Of a stretch of 35,750 bases of DNA, positions 33,057 to 35,750 are shown piece after piece. The DNA is from an uncultured Nitrospinota bacterium (GTDB taxonomy: Bacteria > Nitrospinota > Nitrospinia > Nitrospinales > VA-1), in assembly GCA_905612265.1 (NCBI GenBank), contig CAJQRI010000024.1:1-35750 (forward strand). The letters are read 5' to 3'. The notes under the pieces are model-generated. The model was given only the letters and a program-made list of their open reading frames with translations. It made no database searches and was not told where the DNA came from. Position 1 is the stretch's first letter, and each line of letters begins with the position of its first letter. The translations under genes were made by a program, and so were the position numbers.

Positions 33057-33233
33057 ATGATTTTGAGAAAGATAATGAGCAACCCGAATCAAGATAAAGA
33101 ACACAAGCAAGAAAAACAAGAAAAGCCTCTGAGGGACAAAGAGGTTAAAGAGAACCCGGAAAATAAATCTTCCCGCTTGGCGGAACGTAAAGGCCAGAGA
33201 CCGGCATTTCCTTTTAGGAGGAAACCGGTCTAA
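33057..33233 (+). CDS. Small, highly charged hypothetical protein
   Basis: A 58-codon frame starts at 33057 (with an alternative ATG at 33075 preceded by GAGAAAG). It encodes a very hydrophilic, Lys/Glu-rich protein (KEHKQEKQEKPLRDKE) that ends in a basic, aromatic tail (GQRPAFPFRRKPV). There is no signal peptide or membrane helix, and no family that I recognise. Its composition differs from random non-coding DNA here, which is AT-rich and full of stops, so it may be a real gene. The 241 bases before it hold no other gene. Confidence is limited by size. Confidence 0.45.
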   Translation: MILRKIMSNPNQDKEHKQEKQEKPLRDKEVKENPENKSSRLAERKGQRPAFPFRRKPV

Positions 33234-33335
33234 GAGATATTTTGTTTGTGGTTTTCTGGTGTCCTGTCGATGTGCTTCTAGGCCTCTATTAAACAAGAAA
33301 AAAATGAGCTTTCATGAAAGGCTGGATTATCCAAG

Positions 33336-33851
33336 ATGAAAGATTGTCCTTGCGGTTCGAACTTCCCGTTTACTGATTGTTGTGGCCCATTGATAAGGGG
33401 TACTGGTTTTCCCGATACAGCTGAGGATTTGATGCGGTCGCGTTATACCGCGTTCACCCAGAAAAACTGGGAATATCTGGTTACTACCAGTCACCCTGAA
33501 GAAAAAAAGGAAATGGCTAGGCTGGGGCCAAGCCTGCTCGACGATGAGGTGATTTGGACGAGGCTGGAAATTACAAATACTCGAGCCGGGGGTCAAGGTG
33601 ATACCGAGGGGCAGGTAGATTTTGTCGCGTACTTTACTAAGGAAGGTGCTGAACAAACCCTGAGAGAATCCTCTCGTTTCTATAAGGTCAATGGCCGCTG
33701 GGTCTATAGTCGCAAAGATTCCACCCTTCCTCCTGTCGCGATTTCTCCTCAGGTAAAGCCCAAAACTGTTGTTCGCAGTGAAGCCAAAATAGGCAGAAAT
33801 GATCCTTGCCCCTGTGGAAGTGGCAAAAAATATAAAAAATGCTGCGGTTAG
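33336..33851 (+). CDS. ychJ: YchJ-family protein with SEC-C motifs at both ends
   Basis: This is a 171-residue soluble protein. Its first residues form a zinc-binding SEC-C-like motif ([15 protein letters not shown]), and its last residues form a classical one ([18 protein letters not shown]). Between them lies the NTF2-like YchJ domain ([20 protein letters not shown] and [11 protein letters not shown]). Members are widespread and uncharacterised; SEC-C motifs often bind zinc and ribosomes or SecB. It stands alone, 102 bases after the small ORF on the same strand. Confidence 0.9.
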   Translation: MKDCPCGSNFPFTDCCGPLIRGTGFPDTAEDLMRSRYTAFTQKNWEYLVTTSHPEEKKEMARLGPSLLDDEVIWTRLEITNTRAGGQGDTEGQVDFVAYFTKEGAEQTLRESSRFYKVNGRWVYSRKDSTLPPVAISPQVKPKTVVRSEAKIGRNDPCPCGSGKKYKKCCG

Positions 33852-34078
33852 CCTGAGATCATCTATTAATAGGTCTTGACTTAATCAATAAAGTAGAAAA
33901 AAACCTTCCGTAAGGTGGAAAAACATCGCCTTGAAAAACTCCATTAGAGGCACCTATTCTCTTTAATAGGAAAACTTTTAAATATTGTTAAAAATCAATG
34001 GGTTACTTGGGCTGCTTACTTTCTAGTCAGGGCCCCCTAAAGCTTTTAATTAGAATGTGTTATAAAAAGAGTGCCTGC

Positions 34079-34116
34079 TATTTTCCACAAGTTTTGAACA
34101 ATTAATGTGGAAAATA
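34079..34116. repeat. Inverted pair of DnaA-box-like sites
   Basis: TATTTTCCACA (34079-34089) and TGTGGAAAATA (34106-34116) are perfect 11-base inverted arms separated by 16 bases. Each contains a full TTTTCCACA match to the DnaA consensus. Convergent boxes at this spacing are typical of initiator-binding clusters, though the same arrangement could serve another DNA-binding protein. Confidence 0.6.
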
Positions 34117-34300
34117 TTTTTCAGAATATAGGGGCTCTTAAAACCCTTATCAGGCAAAAGAATGGGGGTTAGTATAGAGAATAAGCCCCGCCGTAAAGCG
34201 TGACGTTGATAGCATGTTCTCAATAACCTTAAAACATTGGCTGTAACAAGGCAATAAAGCGATTGAGTTAGGTTAGCCCAAGTATATTAGGGGGGAACTC

Positions 34301-34391
34301 AGCGTCAAAACTCGGGCGCCGTATTTTCCGCGACATATAAGCCTCCAGAGGGGTAAGTTGCGTTGTCGATCGTGTAATATTTTTTGACGCT
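34301..34391. repeat. Nested inverted repeats, possible structured element
   Basis: AGCGTCAAAA (34301-34310) and TTTTGACGCT (34382-34391) are perfect 10-base inverted arms 71 bases apart. Inside them, CGACA (34331-34335) pairs with TGTCG (34364-34368), and a small CCTCCAGAGG hairpin sits in the centre. Three stems nested in order could form a cruciform in DNA or a folded RNA. No known RNA family is recognisable. Confidence 0.5.
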
Positions 34392-34741
34392 ATGATTATA
34401 GGGGAAAAAGCCCGGCGGAATTTTGATACCCCTTCCTTCCCTCTATAGTCGGTATCTGCTTAAATATTTTTAAAACTTCAAAACTGTGGAAAAAAAACAG
34501 GGACCTCTTGCTATGTCGTATTTTTTTCGACGGAAATGCCGAGAAAACTTAATTTGTTGAAAACAAAGAGATATTTTTTGTTTCCCAAGAAAAATATTTT
34601 TTTTGCGATGGAGATTAAAATATCAGATATCGGATTTTAAAAAACTTTCCACAAATAACTCACAATCAGGAGCCGTGAGAGAACTTGAAATACTAAGCTT
34701 TAGTCTAGTTGGTGAATGAATTTTATTACTCCAGCAGGGTG

Positions 34742-35671
34742 TCAATTTTTTTCAGGCAAGGAATACCCGTGGGTTTGTAGGAAGGTTTCCATATCTGGTG
34801 GGAGTGGGGCGTTGAATGATAAATCTGTACCCAAAACTGGGTGTTTTAAATCCAATCTATGAGCATGCAAAGCCTGTCTGAACATTTTGAGGTTGGGAGA
34901 CTTTCCACCATATAATTGGTCCCCGATTACGGGGTGGTGGATAGAAGCTAAATGAACCCGAATTTGATGGGTTCTGCCCGTTTTAGGCCAGAGTTTCAGA
35001 TAAGACCAATCTTTGCAACGATATACGACTTGGTATTCGGTAGAGGCCTCCCGACCATTTGAGGCTTTGGTGTCCATTTTTTTGCGATGAACTTTATGGC
35101 GACCGATACTGGTATGGACTGAACCTGTATCTTTTTTGACATTGCCTTTCACGATGGCCAGATATTCTTTATGGATTTCGCGTTTCTTGAATTGTGCAGC
35201 CAGATTTTTATGAGCGAGTTCTGTTTTAGCAACCACGATCAGTCCCGATGTGTCCTTATCGAGCCGATGAACGATACCGGGTCTCTCGACCCCACCAATC
35301 CCTGACAGATCTTTGCAATGATACAGTAAGGCGTTGACCAAGGTCCCCGTATAATGTCCTGGTGCCGGGTGAACCACAATGCCTGCTGATTTATTCAGTG
35401 CGAGCAAATATTCATCTTCAAAAATAATGTCTAGCGGAATGGGTTCTGCAACAGTGTCGAGTGGAACCGGGGCAGGAACCTTTAAGGTGACTTGGTCTCC
35501 TTCCCGAACTTTATATCCAACAGGTCGCACCACACCGTTGACCGTTACCCTGCCTTCAACAATCAAATTTTTTAGTCGAGACCGACTGATCTCTGTCTGT
35601 TGAGTGGATAGAAAAACATCAAGCCGTTCCCGGCTGGCAGCGGAGTCTATTTTGAATTCGTATTGTTCCAT
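34742..35671 (-). CDS. rluD: 23S rRNA pseudouridine synthase RluD family
   Basis: RluD converts uridines in helix 69 of 23S rRNA to pseudouridine. The 309 residues carry an N-terminal S4 RNA-binding domain (RLDVFLSTQQTEISRSRLK), then the catalytic domain with HRLDKDTSGL, in which the second Asp is catalytic. KTGRTHQIRVHLASIHHPV and DQLYGG are family motifs. The ATG at 35671 lies two bases after the stop of a short-chain dehydrogenase gene, indicating co-transcription. RluD, RluC and RluA paralogues are hard to separate; the S4 domain and length favour RluD. Confidence 0.9.
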   Translation of the reverse strand: MEQYEFKIDSAASRERLDVFLSTQQTEISRSRLKNLIVEGRVTVNGVVRPVGYKVREGDQVTLKVPAPVPLDTVAEPIPLDIIFEDEYLLALNKSAGIVVHPAPGHYTGTLVNALLYHCKDLSGIGGVERPGIVHRLDKDTSGLIVVAKTELAHKNLAAQFKKREIHKEYLAIVKGNVKKDTGSVHTSIGRHKVHRKKMDTKASNGREASTEYQVVYRCKDWSYLKLWPKTGRTHQIRVHLASIHHPVIGDQLYGGKSPNLKMFRQALHAHRLDLKHPVLGTDLSFNAPLPPDMETFLQTHGYSLPEKN

Positions 35672-35673
35672 CG

Positions 35674-35750
35674 TTATAGAGATTCCCCGCCGTCGACAAA
35701 AAGAGTTTCTCCATTCACAAATGTATTTTCCATCAGATAGTCCAAAGCTT
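35674..35750 (-). CDS. C-terminal end of a short-chain dehydrogenase/reductase, cut by window edge
   Basis: The visible 24 codons read ALDYLMENTFVNGETLFVDG followed by GESL and a stop. TFVNGETLFVDGG is the typical C-terminal end of classical SDR enzymes (usually G..L.VDGG). The start lies beyond the window. It directly precedes rluD on the same strand. The family call rests on this short tail only, and the substrate cannot be inferred. Confidence 0.7.
   Translation of the reverse strand, partial: ALDYLMENTFVNGETLFVDGGESL

Larger units (their letters stand above)
33852..34741. other. 890-base gene-free AT-rich region, possible replication origin
   Basis: I find no gene, tRNA or known RNA in this stretch. 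It has features of a regulatory or origin region. Three exact matches to the DnaA-box consensus TTWTNCACA lie within 413 bases: 34081-34089 (+), 34106-34114 (-) and 34485-34493 (-). A near match, CTTTCCACA, lies at 34645-34653. Only about two matches would be expected by chance in the whole window on both strands. The stretch 34520-34660 is very AT-rich, like an unwinding element. Other inverted repeats are listed separately. Neither dnaA nor dnaN is visible here, so this is a candidate only. Confidence 0.4.

Overview
The window reads as chromosomal DNA of a Gram-negative bacterium with medium GC. It has a complete Tol-Pal envelope system, lipoproteins with lipoboxes, periplasmic c-type cytochromes and RodA. 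Nothing suggests a plasmid or prophage, and I see no transposase, CRISPR array, rRNA or intact tRNA. A NarK-type nitrate/nitrite porter, several secreted c-type cytochromes and a deoxyhypusine-synthase-like gene would suit a Nitrospina-like (Nitrospinota) or deltaproteobacterium-like marine organism. That placement is an inference from gene content and has not been tested.

Layout. 1-4003: a truncated methyltransferase, a NeuB-family nonulosonate synthase (surface glycan), a leftward pair in which an exported-looking methyltransferase is translationally coupled to a BASS-family transporter, and a secreted DUF1566 protein. 4320-6808: a c-type cytochrome cluster with two related monoheme proteins, a third decayed copy and a triheme protein. 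7183-9546: EttA and a zinc-ribbon methyltransferase, leftward. 9592-16815: EF-P, then tolQ-tolR-tolA-tolB, pal, a strong terminator, and a long periplasmic coiled-coil protein where cpoB/ybgF usually lies. 16898-20735: radA, ispD, a 1-Cys-like peroxiredoxin, and the deoxyhypusine-synthase-like gene with its own well-formed promoter. 20803-23716: queE-mutY-CDF transporter, apparently one leftward operon. 23803-24351: a PNPOx-like gene broken by two in-frame stops. 24633-33851: a B12-type radical SAM protein, a D-2-hydroxyacid dehydrogenase, narK-ychF, rodA, rng with a coupled lipoprotein, a small basic ORF and YchJ. 33852-34741: an 890-base gene-free, AT-rich stretch with clustered DnaA-box-like sites and nested inverted repeats. 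34742-35750: rluD and the end of a short-chain dehydrogenase.

How the genes work together. The Tol-Pal genes form one envelope-constriction machine, and the coiled-coil protein is a candidate accessory part. The cytochromes look like a periplasmic electron-transfer module that grew by tandem duplication and is now losing a copy. NarK moves nitrate or nitrite and appears co-transcribed with the housekeeping GTPase YchF. EF-P and the deoxyhypusine-synthase-like protein lie 10 kb apart; whether they interact or the latter makes polyamines is open.

The best candidates for something undescribed are the origin-like intergenic region, the deoxyhypusine-synthase-like gene with a dyad inside its promoter, the exported-methyltransferase/BASS pair, the CpoB-slot coiled-coil protein and the cytochrome cluster. 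No single locus proves a new system.
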